64,000 nt of DNA, taken from Eutreptiella sp. 'Long Island Sound 2002' (taxonomy: Eukaryota > Euglenozoa > Euglenophyceae > Eutreptiales > Eutreptiaceae). Under the pieces are notes generated by a model. It ran no database searches and was not told the origin of the DNA. It saw only the letters and a list, made by a program, of their open reading frames with translations. Shown here one piece after another: positions 24,801-36,173 of this stretch. Each line of letters begins with the position of its first letter. The first letter of the stretch is position 1. Made by a program: the position numbers and the translations under genes. The stretch covers positions 9,192,971 to 9,256,970 of the forward strand of contig OZ038402.1 of NCBI GenBank assembly GCA_964036045.1, given 5' to 3'.

Positions 24801-26116
24801 CGGTTTGTACGCGCGCGCGTCCCGGGGGATTGGGCTTGGCGCAACGGTTTGTACGCGCGCGCGTCCCAGGGGATCGGGCTTGGCGCAGCGGTTTGTACGC
24901 GCGCGCGTCCCGGGGGATTGGGCTTGGCGCAGCGGTTTGTACGCGCGCGCGTCCCGGGGGATTGGGCTTGGCGCAGCGGTTTGTACGCGCGCTCGTCCCA
25001 GGGGATGGGGCTTGGCGCAGCGGTTTGTACGCGCGCGCGTCCCGCGGGATCGGGCTTGGCGCAGCGGTTTGTACGCGCGCTCGTCCCGGGGGAAGGGGCT
25101 TGGCGCAGCGGTTTGTACGCGCACGCGTCCCGGGGGATTGGGCTTGGCGCAGTGGTTTGTACGCGCGCGCGTCCCGGGGGATCGGGCTTGGCGCAGCGGT
25201 TGGTACGCGCGCGCGTCCCGGGGGATTGGGCTTGGCGCAGCGGTTTGTACGCGCGCGCGTCCCGGGGGATCGGGCTTGGCGCAGCGGTTTGTACGCGCGC
25301 GCGTCCCGCGGGATTGGGCTTGGCGCAGCGGTTTGTACGCGCGCGCGTCCCGGGAAATTGGGCTTGGCGCACATTTTGTACGCGCGCGCGTCCCGGGGGA
25401 TTGGGCTTGGCGCAGCGGTTTGTACGTGCGCGCGTCCCGGGTAATCGGGCTTGGCGCAGCGGTTTGTACACGCGCGCGTCCCGGGGGATTGGGCTTGGCG
25501 CAGCGGTTTGTACGCGCGCGCATCCCGGGGGATTCGGCTTGGAGCAGCGGTTTGTACGGGCGCGCGTCCCGGGGGATTGGGCTTGGCGCAGCGGTTTGTA
25601 CGCGCGCGCACCCCGGGGAATCGGGCTTGGCGCAGCGGTTTGTACGCGCGCGCATCCCGGGGGATGGGGCTTGGCGCAGCGGTTTGTACGCGCGCGTGTC
25701 CCGCGAGATCGGGCTTGGCTCAGCGGTTTGTACGCGCGCGCGTCCCGGGGGATTGGGCTTGGCGCAACGGTTTGTACGCGCGCGCGTCCCGGCGGATCGG
25801 GCTTGGCGCAGCGGTTTGTACGCGCGCGCGTCCCGGGGGATTGGGCTTGGCGCAGCTGTTTGTACGCGCGCGCGTCCAGGGGATGGGGCTTGGCGCAGCG
25901 GTTTGTAAGCGGGCGCATCCCGGGAGATTGGGCTTGGCGCGGCGGTTTGTACGCGCGCGCGTCCCGGGGGATCGGGCTTGGCGCAGCGGTTGGTACGCGC
26001 GCGCGTCCCGGGGGATTGGGCTTGGCGCAGCGGTTTGTACGCGCGCGCGTCCCGCGGGATCGGGCTTGGCGCAGCGGTTTGTACGCGCGCGCGTCCCGGG
26101 GGATCGGGCTTGGCGC
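21665..26116. repeat. Nested duplication at 2,536-bp shift in copy A
   Basis: About 1.9 kb at 21665-23580 recurs at 24201-26116 with a shift of 2,536 bp. Markers are the truncated junction (21857 and 24393), the GGCGCACATTTTGTACG unit (near 22831 and 25367), the GCTTGGAGCAGCGG unit (near 23000 and 25536), and GTCCAGGGGATGG followed by GTAAGCGGGCGC (near 23340 and 25876). The 0.6 kb between the copies resembles the 16-21 kb higher-order repeat. The same nested pair is present in copy B near 29.5-31.4 and 32.0-33.9 kb, so the nested event came before the 7.8-kb event. Confidence 0.85.
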
Positions 26117-28345
26117 AGCGGTTGGTACGCGCGCGCGTCCCGGGGGATTGGGCTTGGCGCAACGGTTTTTACGCGCGCGCGTCCCGGGGGATCGGGCTTG
26201 GCGCAGCGGTTGGTACGCGCGCGCGTCCCGGGGGATTGGGCTTGGCGCAGCGGTTTGTACGCGCGCGCGTCCCGCGGGATCGGGCTTGGCGCAGCGGTTT
26301 GTACGCGCGCGCGTCCCGGGGGATTGGGCTTGGCGCAACGGTTTGTACGCGCGCGCGTCCCGGGGGATCAGGCTTGGCGCATCGGTTTGTACGCGCGCGC
26401 GTCCCGCGGGTTTGGGCTTGGCGCAGCGGTTTGTACGCGCGCGCGTCCCGGGGGATTGGGCTTGGCGCAGTGGTTTGTACGCGCGCGCGTCCCGGGGGAT
26501 CGGGCTTGGCGCCGCGGTTGGTACGCGCGCGCGTCCCGGGGGATTGGGCTTGGCGCAGCGGTTTGTACGCGCGCGCGTCCCGGGGGATCGGGCTTGGCGC
26601 AGCGGTTTGTACGCGCGCGCGTCCCGGGTAATCGGGCTTGGCGCAGCGGTTTGTACGTGCGCGCGTCCCGGGGGATCGGGCTTGGCGCAGTGGTTTGTAC
26701 GCGCGCGCGTCCCAGGGGATCGGGCTTGGCGCAGCGGTTGGTACGGGCGCGCGTCCGGGGGCGCAGCGGTTTGTACGCGCGCGCGTCCCGGGGGATTGGG
26801 CTTGGCAGAGCGGTTTGTACGCGCGCGCGTCCCGGGGGATCGGGCTTGGCGCAGCGGTTTGTACGCGCGCGCGTCGCGGGGGATGGGGCTTGGCGCAGCG
26901 GTTTGTACGCGCGCGCGCCCGGGAAATTGCGCTTGTCGCAGCGGTTTTTACGGGCGCGCGTCCCGGGGGATTGGGCTTCGCGCAGTTGTTTGTACGCGCG
27001 CGCCTCCCGGGGGATCGGGCTTGGCGCAGCGGTTGGTACGCGCGCGCGTCCCGGGGGATTGGGCTTGGCGCAGCGGTTTGTACGCGCGCGCGTCCCGGGC
27101 GATGGGGCTTGGCGCAGCGGTTTGTACGCGCGCGCGTCCCGCGGGATCGGGCTTGGCGCAGCGGTTTGTACGCGCGCGCGTCCCAGGGGATTGGGCTTGG
27201 CGCAACGGTTTGTACGCGCGCGCGTCCCAGGGGATCAGGCTTGGCACAGCGGTTTGTACGCGCGCGCGTCCCGGGGGATTGGGCTTGGCGCAGCGGTTTG
27301 TACGCGCGCGCGTCCCGGGGAATTGGGCTTGGCGCAGCGGTTTGTACGCGCGCTCGTCCCAGGGGATGGGGCTTGGCGCAGCGGTTTGTACGCGCGCGCG
27401 TCCCGCGGGATCGGGCTTGGCGCAGCGGTTTGTACGCGCGCTCGTCCCGGGGGATGGGGCTTGGCGCAACGGTTTGTACGGGCACGCAACCCGGGGGATT
27501 GGGCTTGGCGCAGTGGTTTGTACGCGCGCGCGTCCCGGGGGATCGGGCTTGGCGCAGCGGTTGGTACACGCGCGCGTCCCGGGGGATTGGGCTTGGCGCA
27601 GCGGTTTGTAGGCGCGCGCGTCCCGGGGGATCGGGCTTGGCGCAGCGGTTTGTACGCGCGCGCGTCCCGCGGGATTGGGCTTGGCGCAGCGGTTTGTACG
27701 CGCGCGCGTCCCGGGAAATTGGGCTTGGCGCACATGTTTGTACGCGCGCGCGTCCCGGGGGATTGGGCTTGGCGCAGCGGTTTGTACGTGCGCGCGTCCC
27801 GGGTAATCGGGCTTGGCGCAGCGGTTTGTACACGCGCGCGTCCCGGGGGATTGGGCTTGGCGCAGCGGTTTGTACGCGCGCGCATCCCGGGGGATTCGGC
27901 TTGGAGCAGCGGTTTGTACGGGCGCGCGTCCCGGGGGATTGGGCTTGGCGCAGCGGTTTGTACGCGCGCGCACCCCGGGGAATCGGGCTTGGCGCAGCGG
28001 TTTGTACGCGCGCGCGTCCCGGGGGATGCAGCTTGGCGCAGCGGTTTGTACGCGCGCGCGTCCCGCGAGATCGGGCTTGGCTCAGCGGTTTGTACGCGCG
28101 CGCGTCCCGGGGGATTGGGCTTGGCGCAACGGTTTGTACGCGCGCGCGTCCCGGCGGATCGGGCTTGGCGCAGCGGTTTGTACGCGCGCGCGTCCCGGGG
28201 GATTGGGCTTGGCGCAGCGGTTTGTACGCGCGCGCGTCCAGGGGATGGGGCTTGGCGCAGCGGTTTGTAAGCGCGCGCATCCCGGGAGATTGGGTTTGGC
28301 GCGGCGGTTTGTACGCGCGCGCGTCCCGGGGGATTGGGCTTGGCG
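21700..28345. repeat. Large higher-order block, copy A (partner at +7,828 bp)
   Basis: About 6.6 kb here matches 29528-36173 at a constant shift of 7,828 bp. The shift is fixed by the truncated junction TCCGGGGGCGCAGC (21857/29685, 24393/32221 and 26754/34582) and by the GCGCTTTG marker (24021/31849). By eye only scattered single-base differences are visible: GGGCGTGGCG and GTCTCGCGGG in copy A near 23450 and 23515, against GGGCTTGGCG and GTCCCGCGGG in copy B. No net insertion or deletion has moved the register. The block contains an internal 2,536-bp repeat, listed separately. Confidence 0.9.
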
Positions 28346-29527
28346 CAACGGTTTTTACGCGCGCGCGTCCCGGAAGATCGGGCTTGGCGCAGCGGTTGGT
28401 ACGCGCGCGCGTCCCGGGGGATTGGGCTTGGCGCAGCGGTTTGTACGCGCGCGCGTCCCGCGGGATCGGGCTTGGCGCAGCGGTTTGTACGCGCGCGCGT
28501 CCCGCGGGTTTGGGCTTGGCGCAGCGGTTTGTACGCGCGCGCGTCCCGGGGGATTGGGCTTGGCGCAGTGGTTTGTACGCGCGCGCGTCCCGGGGGATCG
28601 GGCTTGGCGCAGCGGTTGGTACGCGCGCGCGTCCCGGGGGATTGGGCTTGGCGCAGCGGTTTGTACGCGCGCGCGTCCCGGGGGATCGGGCTTGGCGCAG
28701 CGGTTTGTACGCGCGCGCGTCCCGGGTAATCGGGCTTGGCGCAGCGGTTTGTACGCGCGCGCGTCCCGGGGGATTGGGCTTGGCGCAGCGGTTTGTACGC
28801 GCGCGCGTCCCGCGGGATTGGGCTTGGCGCAGCGGTTTGTACGCGCGCGCGTCCCGGAAATTGGGCTTGGCGCACCCGTTTGTACGCGCGCGCGTCCCGG
28901 GGGATTGGGCTTGGCGCAGCGGTTTGTACGCGCGCGCGTCCCGGGGGATTGGGCTTGGCGCAGTGGTTTGTACGCGCGCGCATCCCGGGGGCTTCGGCTT
29001 GGAGCAGCGGTTTGTACGGGCGCGCGTCCCGGGGGATTGGGCTTGGCGCAGCGGTTTGTACGCGCGCGCACCCCGGGGAATCGGGCTTGGCGCAGCGGTT
29101 TGTACGCGCGCGCGTCCCGCGAGATCGGGCTTGGCTCAGCGGTTTGTACGCGCGCGCGTCCCGGGGGATTGGGCTTGGCGCAACGGTTTGTACGCGCGCG
29201 CGTCCCGGGGGATTGGGCTTGGCTCAGCGGTTTGTACGCGCGCGCGTCCCGGGGGATTGGGCTTGGCGCAACGGTTTGTACGCGCGCGCGTCCCGGGGGA
29301 TCGGGCTTGGCGCAGCAGTTTGTACGCGCGCGCGTCCCGGGGAATTGGGCTTGGCGCAGCGGTTTGTACGCGCGCGCGTCCGGGGGATGGGGCTTGGCGC
29401 AGCGGTTTGTAAGCGCGCGCATCCCGGGGGATTGGGCTTGGCGCGGCGGTTTGTACGCGCGCGCGCCCGGGAAATTGCGCTTGTCGCAGCGGTTTTTACG
29501 GGCGCGCGTCCCGGGGGATTGGGCTTG
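28346..29527. repeat. Spacer between the two large blocks
   Basis: This 1.2-kb stretch separates copies A and B and is not part of the 7,828-bp match. It is ordinary satellite with its own marker order: GTCCCGGAAATTGGG followed by GCACCCGTTTG near 28860, GGGGGCTTCGGCTTGGAGCAGCGG near 28990, and GTAAGCGCGCGCATCC near 29409. Part of the same order returns near 38.7-39.3 kb at a shift of about 9,803 bp, which links this spacer with the next higher-order family. Confidence 0.75.
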
Positions 29528-32500
29528 GCGCAGCGGTTTGTACGCGCGCGCGTCCCGGGGGATTGGGCTTGGCGCAGCGGTTTGTACACGCGCGTGTCAG
29601 GGGGGATTGGGCTTGGCGCAGTGGTTTGTACGCGCGCGCGTCCCGGGGGATCGGGCTTGGCGCAGCGGTTGGTACGCGCGCGCGTCCGGGGGCGCAGCAA
29701 TTTGTACGCGCGCGCGTCCCGGGGGATTGGGCTTGGCAGAGCGGTTTGTACGCGCGCGCGTCCCGGGGGATGGGGCTTGGCGCAGCGGTTTGTGAGCGCG
29801 CGCATCCCGGGGAATTGGGCTTGGCGCAGCGGTTTGTACGCGCGCGCGCCCGGGAAATTGCGCTTGTCGCAGCGGTTTTTACGGGCGCGCGTCCCGGGGG
29901 ATTGGGCCTCGCGCAGTTGTTTGTACGCGCGCGCCTCCCGGGGGATCGGGCTTGGCGCAGCGGTTGGTACGCGCGCGCGTCCCGGGGGATTGGGCTTGGC
30001 GCAGCGGTTTGTACGCGCGCGCGTCCCGGGCGATGGGGCTTGGCGCAGCGGTTTGTACGCGCGCGCGTCCCGCGGGATCGGGCTTGGCGCAGCGGTTTGT
30101 ACGCGCGCGCGTCCCGGGGGATTGGGCTTGGCGCAACGGTTTGTACGCGCGCGCGTCCCAGGGGATCGGGCTTGGCGCAGCGGTTTGTACGCGCGCGCGT
30201 CCCGGGGGATTGGGCTTGGCGCAGCGGTTTGTACGCGCGCGCGTCCCGGGGGATTGGGCTTGGCGCAGCGGTTTGTACGCGCGCTCGTCCCAGGGGATGG
30301 GGCTTGGCGCAGCGGTTTGTACGCGCGCGCGTCCCGCGGGATCGGGCTTGGCGCAGCGGTTTGTACGCGCGCTCGTCCCGGGGGAAGGGGCTTGGCGCAG
30401 CGGTTTGTACGCGCACGCGTCCCGGGGGATTGGGCTTGGCGCAGTGGTTTGTACGCGCGCGCGTCCCGGGGGATCGGGCTTGGCGCAGCGGTTGGTACGC
30501 GCGCGCGTCCTGGGGGATTGGGCTTGGCGCAGCGGTTTGTACGCGCGCGCGTCCCGGGGGATCGGGCTTGGCGCAGCGGTTTGTACGCGCGCGCGTCCCG
30601 CGGGATTGGGCTTGGCGCAGCGGTTTGTACGCGCGCGCGTCCCGGGAAATTGGGCTTGGCGCACATTTTGTACGCGCGCGCGTCCCGGGGGATTGGGCTT
30701 GGCGCAGCGGTTTGTACGTGCGCGCGTCCCGGGTAATCGGGCTTGGCGCAGCGGTTTGTACACGCGCGCGTCCCGGGGGATTGGGCTTGGCGCAGCGGTT
30801 TGTACGCGCGCGCATCCCGGGGGATTCGGCTTGGAGCAGCGGTTTGTACGGGCGCGCGTCCCGGGGGATTGGGCTTGGCGCAGCGGTTTGTACGCGCGCG
30901 CACCCCGGGGAATCGGGCTTGGCGCAGCGGTTTGTACGCGCGCGCATCCCGGGGGATGGGGCTTGGCGCAGCGGTTTGTACGCGCGCGTGTCCCGCGAGA
31001 TCGGGCTTGGCTCAGCGGTTTGTACGCGCGCGCGTCCCGGGGGATTGGGCTTGGCGCAACGGTTTGTACGCGCGCGCGTCCCGGCGGATCGGGCTTGGCG
31101 CAGCGGTTTGTACGCGCGCGCGTCCCGGGGGATTGGGCTTGGCGCAGCTGTTTGTACGCGCGCGCGTCCAGGGGATGGGGCTTGGCGCAGCGGTTTGTAA
31201 GCGGGCGCATCCCGGGAGATTGGGCTTGGCGCGGCGGTTTGTACGCGCGCGCGTCCCGGGGGATCGGGCTTGGCGCAGCGGTTGGTACGCGCGCGCGTCC
31301 CGGGGGATTGGGCTTGGCGCAGCGGTTTGTACGCGCGCGCGTCCCGCGGGATCGGGCTTGGCGCAGCGGTTTGTACGCGCGCGCGTCCCGGGGGATCGGG
31401 CTTGGCGCAGCGGTTTGTACGCGCGCTTGTCCCGGGGGATGGGGCTTGGCGCAGCTGTTTGTACGCGCGCGCGTCCCGCGGGATCGGGCTTGGCGCAGCG
31501 GTTTGTACGCGCGCTCGTCCCGGGGGATGGGGCTTGGCGCAACGGTTTGTACGCGCACGTGTCCCGGGGGATTGGGCTTGGCGCAGTGGTTTGTACGCGC
31601 GCGCGTCCCGGGGGATCGGGCTTGGCGCAGCGGTTGGTACGCGCGCGCGTCCCGGGGGATTGGGCTTGGCGCAGCGGTTTGTACGCGCGCGCGTCCCGGG
31701 GGATCGGGCTTGGCGCAGCGGTTTGTACGCGCGCGCGTCCCGGGGGATTGGGCTTGGCGCAGCGGTTTGTACGCGCGCGCGTCCGGGGGATGGGGCTTGG
31801 CGCAGCGGTTCGTAAGCGCGCGCATCCCGGGGGATTGGGCTTGGCGCAGCGCTTTGTACGCGCGCGCATCCCGGCGGATTGGGCTTGGCGCAGCGGTTGG
31901 TACGCGCGCGCGTCCCGGGGGATTGGGCTTGGCGCAGCGGTTTGTACGCGCGCGCGTCCCGGGGGATCTGGCTTGGCGCAGCGGTTTGTACGCGCGCGCG
32001 TCCCGCGGGATTGGGCTTGGCGCAGCGGTTTGTACGCGCGCGCGTCCCGGCGGATTGGGCTTGGCGCAGCGGTTTGTACGCGCGCGCGTCCCGGGGGATT
32101 GGGCTTGGCGCAGCGGTTTGTACACGCGCGTGTCAGGGGGGATTGGGCTTGGCGCAGTGGTTTGTACGCGCGCGCGTCCCGGGGGATCGGGCTTGGCGCA
32201 GCGGTTGGTACGCGCGCGCGTCCGGGGGCGCAGCAATTTGTACGCGCGCGCGTCCCGGGGGATTGGGCTTGGCAGAGCGGTTTGTACGCGCGCGCGTCCC
32301 GGGGGATGGGGCTTGGCGCAGCGGTTTGTGAGCGCGCGCATCCCGGGGAATTGGGCTTGGCGCAGCGGTTTGTACGCGCGCGCGCCCGGGAAATTGCGCT
32401 TGTCGCAGCGGTTTTTACGGGCGCGCGTCCCGGGGGATTGGGCTTCGCGCAGTTGTTTGTACGCGCGCGCCTCCCGGGGGATCGGGCTTGGCGCAGCGGT

Positions 32501-35500
32501 TGGTACGCGCGCGCGTCCCGGGGGATTGGGCTTGGCGCAGCGGTTTGTACGCGCGCGCGTCCCGGGCGATGGGGCTTGGCGCAGCGGTTTGTACGCGCGC
32601 GCGTCCCGCAGGATCGGGCTTGGCGCAGCGGTTTGTACGCGCGCGCGTCCCGGGGGATTGGGCTTGGCGCAACGGTTTGTACGCGCGCGCGTCCCAGGGG
32701 ATCGGGCTTGGCGCAGCGGTTTGTACGCGCGCGCGTCCCGGGGGATTGGGCTTGGCGCAGCGGTTTGTACGCGCGCGCGTCCCGGGGGATTGGGCTTGGC
32801 GCAGCGGTTTGTACGCGCGCTCGTCCCAGGGGATGGGGCTTGGCGCAGCGGTTTGTACGCGCGCGCGTCCCGCGGGATCGGGCTTGGCGCAGCGGTTTGT
32901 ACGCGCGCTCGTCCCGGGGGAAGGGGCTTGGCGCAGCGGTTTGTACGCGCACGCGTCCCGGGGGATTGGGCTTGGCGCAGTGGTTTGTACGCGCGCGCGT
33001 CCCGGGGGATCGGGCTTGGCGCAGCGGTTGGTACGCGCGCGCGTCCCGGGGGATTGGGCTTGGCGCAGCGGTTTGTACGCGCGCGCGTCCCGGGGGATCG
33101 GGCTTGGCGCAGCGGTTTGTACGCGCGCGCGTCCCGCGGGATTGGGCTTGGCGCAGCGGTTTGTACGCGCGCGCGTCCCGGGAAATTGGGCTTGGCGCAC
33201 ATTTTGTACGCGCGCGCGTCCCGGGGGATTGGGCTTGGCGCAGCGGTTTGTACGTGCGCGCGTCCCGGGTAATCGGGCTTGGCGCAGCGGTTTGTACACG
33301 CGCGCGTCCCGGGGGATTGGGCTTGGCGCAGCGGTTTGTACGCGCGCGCATCCCGGGGGATTCGGCTTGGAGCAGCGGTTTGTACGGGCGCGCGTCCCGG
33401 GGGATTGGGCTTGGCGCAGCGGTTTGTACGCGCGCGCACCCCGGTGAATCGGGCTTGGCGCAGCGGTTTGTACGCGCGCGCATCCCGGGGGATGGGGCTT
33501 GGCGCAGCGGTTTGTACGCGCGCGTGTCCCGCGAGATCGGGCTTGGCTCAGCGGTTTGTACGCGCGCGCGTCCCGGGGGATTGGGCTTGGCGCAACGGTT
33601 TGTACGCGCGCGCGTCCCGGCGGATCGGGCTTGGCGCAGCGGTTTGTACGCGCGCGCGTCCCGGGGGATTGGGCTTGGCGCAGCTGTTTGTACGCGCGCG
33701 CGTCCAGGGGATGGGGCTTGGCGCAGCGGTTTGTAAGCGGGCGCATCCCGGGAGATTGGGCTTGGCGCGGCGGTTTGTACGCGCGCGCGTCCCGGGGGAT
33801 CGGGCTTGGCGCAGCGGTTGGTACGCGCGCGCGTCCCGGGGGATTGGGCTTGGCGCAGCGGTTTGTACGCGCGCGCGTCCCGCGGGATCGGGCTTGGCGC
33901 AGCGGTTTGTACGCGCGCGCGTCCCGGGGGATCGGGCTTGGCGCAGCGGTTGGTACGCGCGCGCGTCCCGGGGGATTGGGCTTGGCGCAACGGTTTTTAC
34001 GCGCGCGCGTCCCGGGGGATCGGGCTTGGCGCAGCGGTTGGTACGCGCGCGCGTCCCGGGGGATTGGGCTTGGCGCAGCGGTTTGTACGCGCGCGCGTCC
34101 CGCGGGATCGGGCTTGGCGCAGCGGTTTGTACGCGCGCGCGTCCCGGGGGATTGGGCTTGGCGCAACGGTTTGTACGCGCGCGCGTCCCGGGGGATCAGG
34201 CTTGGCGCATCGGTTTGTACGCGCGCGCGTCCCGCGGGTTTGGGCTTGGCGCAGCGGTTTGTACGCGCGCGCGTCCCGGGGGATTGGGCTTGGCGCAGTG
34301 GTTTGTACGCGCGCGCGTCCCGGGGGATCGGGCTTGGCGCCGCGGTTGGTACGCGCGCGCGTCCCGGGGGATTGGGCTTGGCGCAGCGGTTTGTACGCGC
34401 GCGCGTCCCGGGGGATCGGGCTTGGCGCAGCGGTTTGTACGCGCGCGCGTCCCGGGTAATCGGGCTTGGCGCAGCGGTTTGTACGTGCGCGCGTCCCGGG
34501 GGATCGGGCTTGGCGCAGTGGTTTGTACGCGCGCGCGTCCCAGGGGATCGGGCTTGGCGCAGCGGTTGGTACGCGCGCGCGTCCGGGGGCGCAGCGGTTT
34601 GTACGCGCGCGCGTCCCGGGGGATTGGGCTTGGCAGAGCGGTTTGTACGCGCGCGCGTCCCGGGGGATCGGGCTTGGCGCAGCGGTTTGTACGCGCGCGC
34701 GTCGCGGGGGATGGGGCTTGGCGCAGCGGTTTGTACGCGCGCGCGCCCGGGAAATTGCGCTTGTCGCAGCGGTTTTTACGGGCGCGCGTCCCGGGGGATT
34801 GGGCTTCGCGCAGTTGTTTGTACGCGCGCGCCTCCCGGGGGATCGGGCTTGGCGCAGCGGTTGGTACGCGCGCGCGTCCCGGGGGATTGGGCTTGGCGCA
34901 GCGGTTTGTACGCGCGCGCGTCCCGGGCGATGGGGCTTGGCGCAGCGGTTTGTACGCGCGCGCGTCCCGCGGGATCGGGCTTGGCGCAGCGGTTTGTACG
35001 CGCGCGCGTCCCAGGGGATTGGGCTTGGCGCAACGGTTTGTACGCGCGCGCGTCCCAGGGGATCAGGCTTGGCACAGCGGTTTGTACGCGCGCGCGTCCC
35101 GGGGGATTGGGCTTGGCGCAGCGGTTTGTACGCGCGCGCGTCCCGGGGAATTGGGCTTGGCGCAGCGGTTTGTACGCGCGCTCGTCCCAGGGGATGGGGC
35201 TTGGCGCAGCGGTTTGTACGCGCGCGCGTCCCGCGGGATCGGGCTTGGCGCAGCGGTTTGTACGCGCGCTCGTCCCGGGGGATGGGGCTTGGCGCAACGG
35301 TTTGTACGCGCACGCAACCCGGGGGATTGGGCTTGGCGCAGTGGTTTGTACGCGCGCGCGTCCCGGGGGATCGGGCTTGGCGCAGCGGTTGGTACACGCG
35401 CGCGTCCCGGGGGATTGGGCTTGGCGCAGCGGTTTGTAGGCGCGCGCGTCCCGGGGGATCGGGCTTGGCGCAGCGGTTTGTACGCGCGCGCGTCCCGCGG

Positions 35501-36173
35501 GATTGGGCTTGGCGCAGCGGTTTGTACGCGCGCGCGTCCCGGGAAATTGGGCTTGGCGCACATGTTTGTACGCGCGCGCGTCCCGGGGGATTGGGCTTGG
35601 CGCAGCGGTTTGTACGTGCGCGCGTCCCGGGTAATCGGGCTTGGCGCATCGGTTTGTACACGCGCGCGTCCCGGGGTTTTGGGCTTGGCGCAGCGGTTTG
35701 TACGCGCGCGCATCCCGGGGGATTCGGCTTGGAGCAGCGGTTTGTACGGGCGCGCGTCCCGGGGGATTGGGCTTGGCGCAGCGGTTTGTACGCGCGCGCA
35801 CCCCGGGGAATCGGGCTTGGCGCAGCGGTTTGTACGCGCGCGCGTCCCGGGGGATGCAGCTTGGCGCAGCGGTTTGTACGCGCGCGCGTCCCGCGAGATC
35901 GGGCTTGGCTCAGCGGTTTGTACGCGCGCGCGTCCCGGGGGATTGGGCTTGGCGCAACGGTTTGTACGCGCGCGCGTCCCGGCGGATCGGGCTTGGCGCA
36001 GCGGTTTGTACGCGCGCGCGTCCCGGGGGATTGGGCTTGGCGCAGCGGTTTGTACGCGCGCGCGTCCAGGGGATGGGGCTTGGCGCAGCGGTTTGTAAGC
36101 GCGCGCATCCCGGGAGATTGGGCTTGGCGCGGCGGTTTGTACGCGCGCGCGTCCCGGGGGATTGGGCTTGGCG
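29528..36173. repeat. Large higher-order block, copy B (partner at -7,828 bp)
   Basis: This is the second copy of the 6.6-kb block. It keeps the register of copy A throughout. Visible private changes are few: GGGCCTCGCGC near 29907, GTCCTGGGGG near 30508, CCCCGGTGAATC near 33440, and GGCGCATCGG with GGGGTTTTGGG near 35646-35680. The match ends on the right where copy A reads GGCGCAACGGTTTTTACG and copy B reads GGCGCAGCGGTTTGTACG. Confidence 0.9.
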
